A stretch of DNA of 40,068 bases, taken from Chromera velia. Its lineage: Eukaryota; Sar; Chromeraceae. Where the stretch lies: the NCBI GenBank assembly GCA_018398765.1, contig JAHBMJ010000820.1, positions 1-40,068 on the forward strand, read 5' to 3'. Below the pieces are notes generated by a model. The model made no database searches. It had not been told where the DNA came from and saw only the letters and a list, made by a program, of their open reading frames with translations. Numbering within the stretch: the first letter of the stretch is position 1; the number at the start of each line of letters is the position of its first letter. A program made the translations under genes and the position numbers. Positions 30,628 through 40,068 of this stretch are shown here, one piece after another.

Positions 30628-31303
30628 TCAGACTCTCTTCTGACATCTCCGCGAACAGTACCGGGTGTAGTAATACCTAGCACACTTCTGCATCGAGGCA
30701 GACACACGGCCATAGACCGAGCACATCTTCCCGCCGCGACCAACAAGAAGATACGGCCCATTTGCCATCTCGATAAGGATAGGGATGGAGGGGATATCAA
30801 AGGAGCGCTTCATGCTCCTCAAGAAGGCCGCCACAGTGAAGCACTCCGGCCAGTGTACGGGCTTGGAGAGAGAAAACTCAAACAGACCAACACTGTCCAG
30901 TCCCCGGGGCGCGCTAGGAGTTGCCGTTGATGACAACTCCCAGTGGTACGTCACCCAGGAGATCGAACTGCTTCCGCTTTATCTAGGCTCTCTCCGAGGT
31001 CCGCACCCAAGACCGAAGCTCCCGGTTAACGAGGGCCTCCGTCGCCTTGTCTGCCCTCTTGTGGCAGTAGACCCACCACTCCTGCCCAACCACCACTAAA
31101 ATTGGGGGAGGGAAGGCAACATGAGCTCCAACTAGAGACCGACCTCTGGGCATATGAATGAACCCTCCAACCTCTCGGCTCCTATCGGCAACCACAGAAG
31201 CAAACCTTGTTCGGGCAGGATGAGCCCCAAACAAGACCACACGTGCAAGTCTTAGATCGTGAATCGGATCGTTTATTTTGCTATAATGCAGAAGGGTCTT
31301 CAT
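30628..31303 (-). pseudogene. Decayed coding-like insert inside transposon copy B, function unknown
   Basis: On the - strand two adjacent open frames (30983-31303, and 30628-30954 in another frame) are GC-richer and of higher complexity than the surrounding element. The first contains HVAFPPPILVVVGQEWWVY and ends in ERA; the second contains SKPVHWPECFTVAAFLRSM and SIPILIEMANGPYLLVGRGG. No family was recognised. The frame change and stop near 30954-30983 mean either decay or a missed intron. It may be a host fragment captured by the transposon or a remnant of its own protein. Confidence 0.35.
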
Positions 31304-31977
31304 GGCTTCCTCCTAATTAACGAATTTTGTGGTGTTTCAGACTGAGAGATCAGCTGATCGCCAAAACCAAAAAGTATACATTTTTGATTTTTGACGCGCC
31401 CCTGCTTGTTTGTTTTATGTTTTCTCCTTTCTTTTGAACGTCCGACTGACCTCCAGAACAGACAGGCTGCTAGTCTTTCAATTGGGTTGGGCAATCATGA
31501 TAAATGGTTTATATTATAATTCTAGTGTTTAGTTATGCTTACACGATGCTATGTTAGCCTATGTAGACCCTTAGAAGCCTATAAATTAATTTTTTTTATA
31601 TAGGTAGTATATTACAGTACGGTGTTTTTTCATTTTTTTAAAAAATTGTACGAGACGGCGTAATACTGCATAGTACGGTGTTCTTTGGATGCCCTGTTCT
31701 TCTACATATTAGAACCAATTCACAAAATCCAACTATGCAAAAATCTTATTGACGCTTCGTTGACCATGCCAGCACTCAAAACAGACTTTCAGGAGTCGAG
31801 CAAGCATAATTAATTCAGCGATGAGCAGACTGTTTATAGAGATCTAGATAAAACCTAAAAAAGCTTTGCTACCGTACTAACGGAGAGGTGTAATTTGTGA
31901 TTTGAAGTTTCTCTAATTTGTAGATTCTGCCTGTCTGACTTCCTCTGCTTCCCTACCCGTGCAGAAGATGAACAGAC

Positions 31978-32404
31978 CATCTGCCTAAATCGATGTGCAC
32001 GGTCGATTGCCTGGTTGTCCTTGGCGGGCGTCCAGGAGGGGTCTAGCAGAACGATAGACCCTGTCCGCATAGGTCAAATTCAAACCGATCCCACTGACTG
32101 CATCCATAGAGACTCAAAGGTACATACAGAACCAAAGAGAGCAATAAACACATGGACAGACGTGTAGTTTAGGATTTCTCATGGCCTTACGGTAGAGCAA
32201 AATCAAGGGAATACGAGATCAAATCGCAAGTACACGGAAGGTTCGCCCACATATAAATTAAATAGTCTTTTCATCATTCGAAGTTCATTTATTGGGTGAT
32301 GCTAGACGGCTCCATCACGGATCCAATTTACCACGCGGCATACCTGGTCCAACGTGCCGTCCGTAGTCATCAGGAGAAAGCTGATGTCGAAGTCTTCCTC
32401 AAAC
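31978..32404 (-). pseudogene. Relic of an SNF2-family helicase core
   Basis: Reading the - strand, a short exon-like piece (32404-32344, acceptor ATATGCAG, donor GTATGC) encodes FEEDFDISFLLMTT, like the segment before helicase motif V. Further down, GIGLNLTYADRV (about 32090-32055, motif V) is followed in a different frame by VLLDPSWTPAKDNQAIDRAH and RFRQ (motif VI, to about 31980). One extra T in GTCTATCGTT explains the frame change between V and VI, and the phases of the two pieces do not match. SNF2 enzymes remodel nucleosomes using ATP. This copy cannot encode one and no N-terminal lobe was found. Confidence 0.7.
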
Positions 32405-32875
32405 CTGCATATAATCAAGTGCGAACGGTGTATGATGGATAGAGTACTCCCGCCCCCTTCCAAACGGTACATTGAAAAAAGAATTCAAACTAGGGAGGGA
32501 GATTTCCGATTTTTAATTGGGATACACAATGGAGCAAATCCGGATGCATGAACAGAGATCGAGAAGAATTTTGAATGTCCTCTAAGTCCTCTATACAATG
32601 CCATTCATTATGCAGTTGAGATGGTTTAAAAAGGAACTTGATCTCTCACAGAATACGGCTGCAGGTCGATGTCCAGAAAGAACACCACTGCTTGCTACCA
32701 ATGGAAGCGCCGAGACAATTAATAAGTGGCCAAAGGTGAAAGAAAATCCTAGCAAAAAGAGCTGGAAGCCTGCGAGCGAAATTTGAAAAGAGCTTCTCCC
32801 GACCGCAGTCAACAGCGGACAGAGGTCACACACATACACACACACATACACACACACACATACACACACACACAC

Positions 32876-32928
<53 letters not shown>

Positions 32929-33120
32929 TACATACATACATACACACACACCGTCCAAACATGTCTCCCGACCGCAGTCAATAGTGAAAAAAAAATGTGT
33001 GCACATTGCATTGCGCTCTATGTTGCTCTCCCACACTCGCAGCTACCGGGCCTCCCAAGAGCAATGCGAATGCCAATGTGTTTTTGCCAAGCCATAGAAG
33101 ACATGGACTAACCCGTCGAA
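32405..33120. other. Non-coding stretch between helicase relic and transposon copy A
   Basis: No supported gene, although more helicase remnants could be present on the - strand. It contains the long CA microsatellite described separately. Confidence 0.45.
32795..32981. repeat. (CA)n/(CATA)n microsatellite between 18-bp direct repeats
   Basis: The CA/TACA array runs about 32827-32952. It is flanked by two identical 18-mers, TCTCCCGACCGCAGTCAA, at 32795-32812 and 32964-32981. The periodic open frames it produces (repeated HT or VC) are artefacts. Confidence 0.93.
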
Positions 33121-33128
33121 CGTGATTG

Positions 33129-33857
33129 CAGGGTTGCCAAAAAACATCATACTTCGCCGTATTACAGCGTGTCGTACTGTTCCTGGTGTTTCACAAAAAA
33201 ATACTGTACTGTATTACACTCTATTAAATATAAAAAAAATTATAGCATTTGAGGGCATTACTAGGCCTATTTTAACATCTGAAACTAATTTTAACTACTT
33301 GTAATACTTAATTAAATACTTAGCAATGTGTAATATGACATACATAATGTTTTTTACTGCTTGTCCCCCTAAGTTTGTTATGCTAGAACGGTAGTAGAAC
33401 CTATGTGGAGTCAGAATACAGTACACAGGATACCAAAGCAAAACAAACAAACCCCCAGGCCTCCCCCTCCAACACCCCTATCCTTTCCCTCTACTCTAGA
33501 GGCTCAACCACCTCCAGACCAAACGAAGCCAGTCGCTCCTCGATGTTAACTGCAGAGGACCCAGCAGAAACTTCCTCGACCACCGCCCCATCCTCATACA
33601 TCGGCAAACCCTCCCCCTCCCCTCTCCACATACCCCCCTTCTTCACCCCCCCCTCCTTCCTGTGAGTGCGTACTAGCTTCATATCAGTGAAAACGCTTAC
33701 AAGAGCGTCTTGGTAGTCTTGGGTCAGTTAATTTTATCTCTTGCTGTACATAAACTCATAGGCTGACCATGCCCGCTTTGGGGGGCCATTGTATTATAAT
33801 CGTACTATGCTTTAGCTAGAATTTCAAAAAATACTGTATTGTACTTTGGTAACCCTG
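33129..33857 (+). mobile_element. hAT-like DNA transposon, copy A (729 bp, non-autonomous)
   Basis: Terminal inverted repeats CAGGGTTGCCAAA (33129-33141) and, on the other strand, CAGGGTTACCAAA (33845-33857) match at 12 of 13 positions. Flanks CGTGATTG (33121-33128) and CGTAATTG (33858-33865) form an 8-bp target duplication with one mismatch. Internal ends match copy B in inverted order. The middle (about 33430-33700) is C-rich and on the - strand is open from 33682 to 33491 (motifs VEEVSAGSSAVN, IEERLASFGLEV); that peptide is unrecognised and may be captured or transposon-derived. Confidence 0.82.
33491..33682 (-). CDS. Small unrecognised open frame inside transposon copy A
   Basis: A 63-codon frame starting MKLVRTHRKEG and ending VVEPLE. 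Its complexity is higher than neighbouring frames. No family was recognised, and expression is unlikely given its position in a non-autonomous element. Confidence 0.2.
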   Translation of the reverse strand: MKLVRTHRKEGGVKKGGMWRGEGEGLPMYEDGAVVEEVSAGSSAVNIEERLASFGLEVVEPLE

Positions 33858-33865
33858 CGTAATTG

Positions 33866-34310
33866 ACTCCACGTAGCATCACAAACCTGAATCGATGCAG
33901 ACGGGCTGTCTCTGTGGAAGAGGGGGCTCTGCACGCAGGGTACGCACAGGGCGGAACACAGCTAATGCCTCGACAGACCTGATTCTTTTTGATTTGCCTT
34001 CAGAGCGCATGCGTGATGCAACGAAATCCGGAATACGTTCGTTTGTGGCTACAAAAGCACCAGAGGTATGAACGTGCTCCTCTTCAAACCAAAGCAAACA
34101 AGGTCAAAGGCAATGATTGACTGACACGTAATTTTCCGCAGTTTTTATGATCTCTCTCATCTTCACAGCCTCCCGTAGTGACTGCAAGTAGATGCAACGC
34201 AACTGCAACAGTATGTATAAGATTGCACAAGGCTGCTCTACATAGCTGATCTTGGCCTTAGCCTCTGCTATGGCCTGCAGCTCTGAGTCACTCAACGAAT
34301 CCTTATTTTA
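33866..34310 (-). pseudogene. Decayed or multi-exon coding fragment, function unknown
   Basis: On the - strand, segments of ordinary protein-like composition appear in order, separated by intron-like ends: SDSELQAIAEAKAKISYVEQ (about 34293-34235), SLREAVKMREIIKTAENY followed by GTGTCA (about 34190-34130), and VHTSGAFVATNERIPDFVA up to QPVCIDSG (about 34075-33885) before GTTTGTG. No family was recognised. It lies upstream of the SNF2 relic on the same strand, with transposon copy A between them, so both could be pieces of one dead gene. Confidence 0.35.
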
Positions 34311-34621
34311 CATTGGCCGCCCTACTGATGCTAACTTTACGATTCCATGCACACGAATAAATAAGACAGCTCTTGCTCTGTCTCTTAACGTTTTGTGTTG
34401 ATCAAATACGAGACCTTCTTGTGTCTTTAGTTCATGACAAGAGCTGATAATCACGAGCCAGCAATCTAATTTATTGAACCACATTTATCTCATGATCTGG
34501 AACTGAAATATGAGCACGTGAGGCCTTGAGCCTGCCACTTCCAGTCATCACAGACTGCGTTCGTGCATATATACGTACGTATGTTCATCTGTTTCGGGGC
34601 AGCCTTCTTTCACGGCACGGG

Positions 34622-34667
34622 GGGGGGGCGTGCTGCCGCGCGGTGAAGCCGTGTGTTACGCCCCCCC
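34622..34667. repeat. G/C-rich perfect inverted repeat
   Basis: GGGGGGGCGT (34622-34631) is the exact reverse complement of ACGCCCCCCC (34658-34667), with a 26-base GC-rich spacer. It sits alone in AT-rich DNA. It could form a hairpin; no function is evident. Confidence 0.8.
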
Positions 34668-34699
34668 TCCCCCCATACTAAAGGCATTTCACCCCCCTA

Positions 34700-35320
34700 T
34701 ATTGCTAGAATGTATGGTTAAACTAAATCAATACTTTAGATCATAAAAAGAATCTTCATATCAAAGTGGATTTTAAATTAAACAATCTAAAACAATCATC
34801 CAAACAAACAAAAAAAGATTAAAAAAAAGTTACGGACTGACTGAAAAGAGCTGGGCTAGAAGATTCCAGGAAAGAGAATTGCATTGCGAAAAGGAAGTAT
34901 TGTGAATACAGCTATATCAGTCAATTTTGTTTTAAAGAATAGAACGCAAAGCTGTTTCAGTCTCAAACTTTTTTTATTCTTCGTAGTTCACGAAAAAAAA
35001 ATGTAGAAAAATTGATATCAAAAATTAAAAGTGTATAAAAAATTTAAAAAAATTGATATCATTATCAATTTGTTGTACACTTTTTTTGTATACTTTTATA
35101 GGGTAAGGTATCTATAAACCATCGTAATTCAAAATGATTTTAAAAGTTCTTTTTAATTCACATCATTGAGTTGCCCAGTGGATAAATTCACTAATAAACA
35201 ATTGTAAATTTTGGATACATCTCAATGAATTTGCATTCTACTAGGCATTCTAACTAGCATTATAAAGACCCCGTTGCCCAGTTTCATTATGTAATACAAA
35301 ATTGAATTCTTTGTGATTTG
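34700..35320. other. AT-rich non-coding spacer
   Basis: Very AT-rich, with short palindromes such as AATTGATATCATTATCAATT near 35050-35070. No open frame or RNA gene is supported. It separates the repeat island from the last exon of the - strand gene. Confidence 0.6.
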
Positions 35321-35343
35321 GTCTGCGCAGGCGCGTGACTTGA

Positions 35344-38300
35344 TCAGTTGCTTGCAGTTTCTATTTGCTGTAAAATCTTTTGCGCCCGAAGTAAGAGATC
35401 GCTCTTCATACCCTCAAACACCCGATCCTCCTTTTGTGCTTGCATCTGCACCTGCCAGCTCCGAATCACTCTGCGAACCATTTTTTGCTTGTAGCCTTCC
35501 CTTGCCTTTTGAACCCGAAAGGCAACAGTCTCGTCCACCGCCTCCCTCCAAGCGCAGAAGAGGCGGGGTGCACGGCGATCGAGAAGACGCCGCCGAACCT
35601 GCAAGCACGGATTCAACTCATTCGGTCACTACGCACACAAGATGCAGACAATAAAAGAGACAGAGAAGAGGACGTACTAGATGTGCACGTGACTGACTGG
35701 ACTGGTTATCGATCAGAACTGGACATCCACCCGATTTCCGAACAAGCACCACCTGTCCCTCCAGCTGCGCATGGGACCCCTCTTGTTCTTCCTCCCTGCC
35801 TCCCCCTCCCCTTTTCTTCTTTCTCTCTGTATGTGACTTGAATGCCGACCTGTTGAACTTTCTGCTCTTCCCCCGATCGTCCCTCCTGGAAATCCTCCAG
35901 CAAAATTCGAAACGCCTGCAGGCATGCGGTTTGCACATCAGGACGCACACAAGCATTCGCTCTTGCCTCCTACAAATCCGCTGACCACCTAAACCGCCCC
36001 CCCCTTCTCCTTGAAGACAGCCCACGCCTCCCGCCCGCCACCAATAAAGGACTCCTCATCGATCCTGCTTCCCCATCTGAGGTTGGATGAGAAAAATTTA
36101 ATCAACCAAACGCTCAAATACATTTTTCTTTCCAGGCACAAAAGCACCAACGAAAGGCAGCGGACAGGAAGAGAGAAGGGCGAATGAATTCATCCAAGGA
36201 AGTTGAACCTGCATGGTATGGCAACGCCTGCATGAGAATTGTTTCGTTAAAGCTCTGGACCAGAGTCAAAATTCGCTTTCGACTCACCCACCTGAGTCTG
36301 CACAAGAGTCTTCTTCCGCGTCTCGAAGGCGCGCAAGCTTTCTTCTTCCTCTCTTCCCTGAAGTGTCAGTCCGGTTCTGCATGCATGCGCATGACAACAC
36401 GAAAATCACACCACAGAAGAAAATTGACAAATATGACGAAAACTGTCTCTGACACTTCTCTTGAGCATGAAGCCAAAAGAGGGGAAGCTTCCCTGCAAAG
36501 CAAGAGAGAACCGTGGATGGATGGATGGATTGATGGGTGGATGGATAGAAAGGTAGACAAACACGCAGGAACGCACTCGGTGGAGGATACGGGCGAAAGA
36601 CCGTAGAAGGAAGGGGTCGTTGGTGTGGCACCCCTTAAAATTTGCTCAAGGAACGAAGCAAAGAGAGACGACGGATGCAGATTTCGGAGCGGAGAGAAAA
36701 ATGAGATGAAAAACGGAGGCAAACATGGGTACATAGACAGAAAGGCTGACCTCCAAGAGCAAAAGACACGGTCGAGAGTTGCGGCAATCCGAAACTCGCA
36801 AGCAAGCCGCGATATTTGAACTGATTCCTCCCAGATTTCTCTAAGAGACTGAAAAGCAGTCCGAGTCAAAAAAAGACGACGGAATCGGACTGCGGTTCTC
36901 AAACGCTCTCTGCGTGCCTCGGCCTCTCTCTCCACTCGTTCGCGTTCCATCGCAGCGGCTCTTGCGTGTTCTGCTTTCTCCGCAGCAGCTGCACGTCTTG
37001 CCTCTTCCTCAGCTGCTTGTTTCTCCGCCTCTGCATACCTGAAAAACAACGGATGGACGCGCAACAAGCTAGTGTCAGAGGTACGTTGCGGCTTCATGCC
37101 CACCCAGACCTCCAGACTCTCTCTCGGGGCACATGCAGACATGGTTTGATGTTTGGAAAGACCGAACTAGAGACCAGTCAAGTCAAACGGAAAAAGCCGA
37201 CTTTCCTGACTAGTCGTGTCTGCAAGCCTTCACTGAAGGGATACCTCTTGAGAAAAAGTCGTGTGTCTTGCTAAGCTAATCAGGCAGTTGCAGCCATCAC
37301 CATCAACCGCAGGGCTCCCCATGCTCACCTTGCTGCTTCCTCGCGCTCCCTCCGTGCGTCTTCGTACCTGCAGGCAGGCACAGAGACAGAGACAGGCAGA
37401 GAAAGGCAGAGAAAGAAGCAACACAAGACGTCTCTCATGGGCCCCCACCCACCCAACTGCTTCCACACTTTCTGGTTTTTCTGATCAACCAGCAGATGAG
37501 CGGAGGAATCGGATAAGAGGCAGAAAGTTCATTGTAGAAAAAGATGCATTTCCTTAGTAGTTGTCCAGAAATTCTCCCTGATTAGCTGAGGAACTATCAG
37601 AAAAAGGCTTTCCATTTATTACAGAAAAAAGTTCCCCAAACCCAACAAGTCAAAAAACCTGGATCGACTCAATCACTGTCGGCAGCAAGAACGGAAACCA
37701 CAATACAGAGTTTCAAAAAGTCGAGCAAATGAGGACTGATGGGCCTACTTTTCACGTGCAGGCGGCCCCATGTAGAGACGAACCGCGGAGACAGACGAGA
37801 CTTCTCTTTTCCTCTTTCCATCTTTACATGGATCTTTCTCAATGGAGACACGCAAAGCTGTCCTAAGGAAGTTGCCCTCCAGAGAATACCGTGCAGACAC
37901 TTCTTTTCGAAAACAAAAACAGAACCCTCCCCGCCATTGCACACAACACTGAAGGAGTCAACATCAAATCAAAATGCAGGCATGCAGCAGGGAGGAAACT
38001 TGTTCACATTTCCTTTTTCGAGCTACCCACTTTTCTTGGAGCTCTGCCCTTCTTCTCTGTCTCTCCTTAGCCCTTTCCTCGATTCGTTCCAGAATGAGCA
38101 GCGAAGGCGTTCTGGTCTCTCTCGGGGGATGCGAAGAGTCTGTCCCTCTCCCTATCCCTGTCCTCGTCTGCCTCCGACTAGAATCCATTCTGCTTCTGTC
38201 TCGATATGCGGATACTCCTTCAGGGCACTTCTCTGTCCTTTGCGCGCAGCACTTGGAATTGCATTCGTTTCGTTTGTCTGTCTGAACTCTCCCGCTGTTC

Positions 38301-39916
38301 AAAGCAGCGGGGGCCAATGCCCAACAAGAAAATTCCCTCCCGATACCCAAATCTTCCCGGTGTTTTTCTTCTTTCAAACTCTCGCAGTCTACGGACAGAG
38401 ACAGACAAGGATCTTGTGCGTGCGCTACCGGACCGCATCCAGAAAGCCGACCGAAGCGTTCACACGCATCGATGCGGCTGAACGGAACCCCGTCCTCCGC
38501 AAAAGCAGATTCCCCCTGGTCCCCTCCGGGAGAGTGCCAGCATTGAGAGTAACTTGAAAAGGGGGGCGGGAGGAGGCGGGACTCATCCCCTATGTACTGC
38601 CATGAGGCAGAAGAGGAGGAGGGGGGGTATGGTAAAGAGGGGAAGGGCGGGGAGGTTCTGTCCTGAATGAATCTCCAGTCGCAATCTAAAGCTCTCAGGG
38701 CTTTGTCCATGTCACGGGGGGGAAACAACGGCTGCTTCTTTTGAAAATGCCCTTCTGTTTCGTTTCTGTGAACCTCCTTTTGTTGGGAGGGCGGGTTCTC
38801 CCAGGTACATGAGAACAGGGCTGGAGCGGAAGTAGTGCAGAGAGAGTCTCCGGAGTGTGTCTGGTCCTCGTACCATGGGCGGGTTTCTGTACAGAAAGAT
38901 GTATGTAGGGCGTGGGGGAGCGGGTGTGGGGAAAGGAGGGAGGGGTGCGGATCTCCTTTATGCAGCAAGTGGAGAGCCGTGCTTATGTGTTCGTGTGCGT
39001 CGGCGTGCACGCCTGGTGCATCTAGAAAGGTGGAGGGTGCTTGTGCAGAGGGCTCTGGAGTTCTGGCACGTTCAGTGGCCAAGGGTGTGGGTGAAAAGGG
39101 AGTAGTGGTGGAATTTGTGATCAGCCGAATGCCGTCATTGAAAAACTGCACATCATCACTCTGGTCTCCCTTCTCATTCAAGCAACCCGCAGAGAGGCAG
39201 GGAGACCCCCCCATGCTCTTTGAGGGGGGGTCAGAGGGGGTGTGGGTGGGTAGGTCTCTGTGAATTGGCTTTCCATTGTGAGCTTGGACACTGCGAAGTT
39301 TGGTGACTGAGTTCTTCAGAGGGTGCGGAGAGGACCTTGAGGGACGGGGTGGCCTTCCTGGATCTCTCTTTGAGGGGGGATCGAGAGAAGAGATAGATCT
39401 GTCATGTGGGGCTGGTGCTGTTGCCCCATAATGGCTTTTCCGTCCTGTTGACCCGTGTTTGTCTTCTGACGGCCGACAATGGCTTTGTTTCTCGTTTCGG
39501 TTCTTGTGCACAACGTCGGTTTCCTGTCGGAGGAGCGAAGCTGCTTCCTCCATCAGGCGCCTCTCGGAAGAGAGAGACTCAGACAGACTCAGAACTTCTT
39601 GACTTCTCTTGCACGCCGTTGCGGTGCTTGCAATGCATCTATCCATATCTACCTGAAGCTGTACAGAGTCGATACCCCCACTGTCTGCAAAAGAATTGTT
39701 ACATGAGGCAGCAGTGGAAGAGACTGAAAGATCGCGTCTTCCCTGTTGTTGGCCGGCCAGCCTCTCCAGCCTTGTCAGCAAGGCTTCGGTCTTTTTTTTC
39801 ATCTCGCATCGTCTGGCTTCAAAAAGAGCAGAGGAGTGACTGGCCTTCCAAGATATCGCGGCCTTGATCAACAGACGCCGCTTGTCGTGCTGACGTGCCC
39901 GATCCAGAAGGAAATC
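35344..39916 (-). CDS. Sfi1-like coiled-coil protein with Trp-centred repeats, 3' part
   Basis: A multi-exon gene on the - strand that starts beyond the right edge. Supported exons: 39916-about 38000 (large, Ser/Pro-rich and low in complexity between a first repeat LLIKAAISWKA and a terminal basic coiled coil ERIEERAKERQRRRAELQE), 37367-37329 (39 bp), 37038-36751 (charged coiled coil, then repeat DRVFCSWRSAF), 35915-35850 and 35598-35344 (repeats RLFCAWREAV and RRVIRSWQVQM, stop at 35344-35346). Another repeat, AFRWCFCAWKEK, lies near 36130-36170, but its exon ends could not be fixed. Spaced FxxW-type repeats in long helices are typical of Sfi1-type centrin-binding proteins of centrosomes and basal bodies, where such a protein would act. 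The family call is from pattern only, and some exons are still missing because the phases 38000 to 37367 do not match. Confidence 0.6.
36514..36547. repeat. (GGAT)n microsatellite
   Basis: About eight imperfect GGAT units, inside a putative intron of the - strand gene. Confidence 0.85.
37329..37367 (-). other. 39-bp micro-exon of the coiled-coil gene
   Basis: Bounded by CTGCCTGCAG and GTGAGC. It encodes (R)YEDARREREEAA(R) and enters and leaves in phase 2, so it can be skipped or repeated without changing frame. The next exon (37038) begins in the same way with (R)YAEAEKQAAEEEARR. Confidence 0.72.
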
Positions 39917-40035
39917 CTGAAAGGCACATCCACACACATACACGTGTGCACATACAAGCCTATAGTTCATATGCAGCCTGCTTTTCAGACACTCATACAT
40001 CACGTATTGTCAGTCAGAGCTTCAGGGGAAGAGAG

Positions 40036-40068
40036 GGAAAGGGAGGGAGGGAGGGGGGGGGGGGGGGG
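40036..40068. repeat. G-rich end of the window, 16-G homopolymer
   Basis: GGGA units pass into 16 consecutive G at 40053-40068. The sequence stops inside the homopolymer. Confidence 0.9.

Larger units (their letters stand above)
30149..31696 (-). mobile_element. hAT-like DNA transposon, copy B (1,548 bp, non-autonomous)
   Basis: The left end CAGAGCAACCAAAA and right end (read on the - strand) CAGGGCATCCAAAG are degenerate terminal inverted repeats, flanked by TTCTTCTG (30141-30148) and TTCTTCTA (31697-31704), an 8-bp target duplication with one mismatch. The terminal sequences align for roughly 80-150 bp with copy A in opposite orientation: 30149-30227 with the right end of A (shared ACAATGGCCCCCCAA) and 31560-31696 with its left end. 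An 8-bp duplication and a CAGGG start fit the hAT superfamily. No transposase is recognisable. The interior differs from copy A and carries a GC-richer insert. Confidence 0.78.

Noticed and set aside
32591-33097. Open frames made of repeated HT or VC on both strands
   Set aside because: They are translations of the CA microsatellite.
38206-39263. Plus-strand frames opposite the large exon of the coiled-coil gene
   Set aside because: The minus strand carries the coiled-coil and Trp-repeat signatures and good splice ends. The plus-strand frames have none.
1-40068. tRNA, rRNA, CRISPR and bacterial operon signals
   Set aside because: No cloverleaf-like TTCGA/anticodon arrangement, rRNA core motif or regularly spaced short repeats were found by eye.

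Overview
The window looks like nuclear DNA from a protist with spliceosomal introns, most plausibly an alveolate close to the chromerid/apicomplexan lineage. Three things suggest this. First, a giant single-chain modular type I fatty-acid/polyketide synthase ends in a reductase domain, an architecture known from Cryptosporidium. Second, short GT...AG introns of 169-434 bp interrupt every gene seen. Third, gene islands of balanced, G+C-rich base composition alternate with AT-rich, transposon-littered DNA. The species cannot be fixed from the sequence.

Region 1 (1-23265, + strand) is the 3' part of one very large multi-exon PKS/FAS gene. Twelve exons encode about 6,800 residues in the window, and the gene starts to the left. 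The domain order is: [KR, damaged]-ACP | KS-DH-ER-KR-ACP | KS-DH-ER-KR-ACP | KS-AT-DH-ER-KR-ACP | thioester reductase - sulfotransferase-type domain. All three complete modules are fully reducing, so a saturated acyl chain is expected, but only the last module has an acyltransferase. The reductase should release the chain as an aldehyde or alcohol. The C-terminal sulfotransferase-fold domain suggests sulfation of the product, although its nucleotide-binding motifs are altered. The modules share long near-identical DNA patches with sharp edges, as expected from recent duplication and gene conversion. The partial first KR carries a 101-bp deletion relative to its sisters, which removes the catalytic Tyr and shifts the frame.

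Region 2 (23266-26740) is intergenic, with strand-biased purine/pyrimidine tracts and microsatellites and no convincing gene.

Region 3 (about 26740-35340) is an AT-rich repeat island with one assembly gap (27750-27825). It holds two copies of a hAT-like DNA transposon family with near-perfect 8-bp target-site duplications (30149-31696 and 33129-33857, in opposite orientation), a frameshifted relic of an SNF2-type helicase core, a relic of a LINE-type reverse transcriptase, a tandemly repeated poly(A)/50-bp head motif, a long CA microsatellite and further decayed coding fragments.

Region 4 (35344-40068, - strand) is the 3' part of a multi-exon gene for a coiled-coil protein with Trp-centred repeats like those of Sfi1-type centrin-binding proteins. 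It converges on the PKS gene across the repeat island, and its start lies beyond the right edge.

No tRNA, rRNA, CRISPR array or bacterial-type operon signal was seen.
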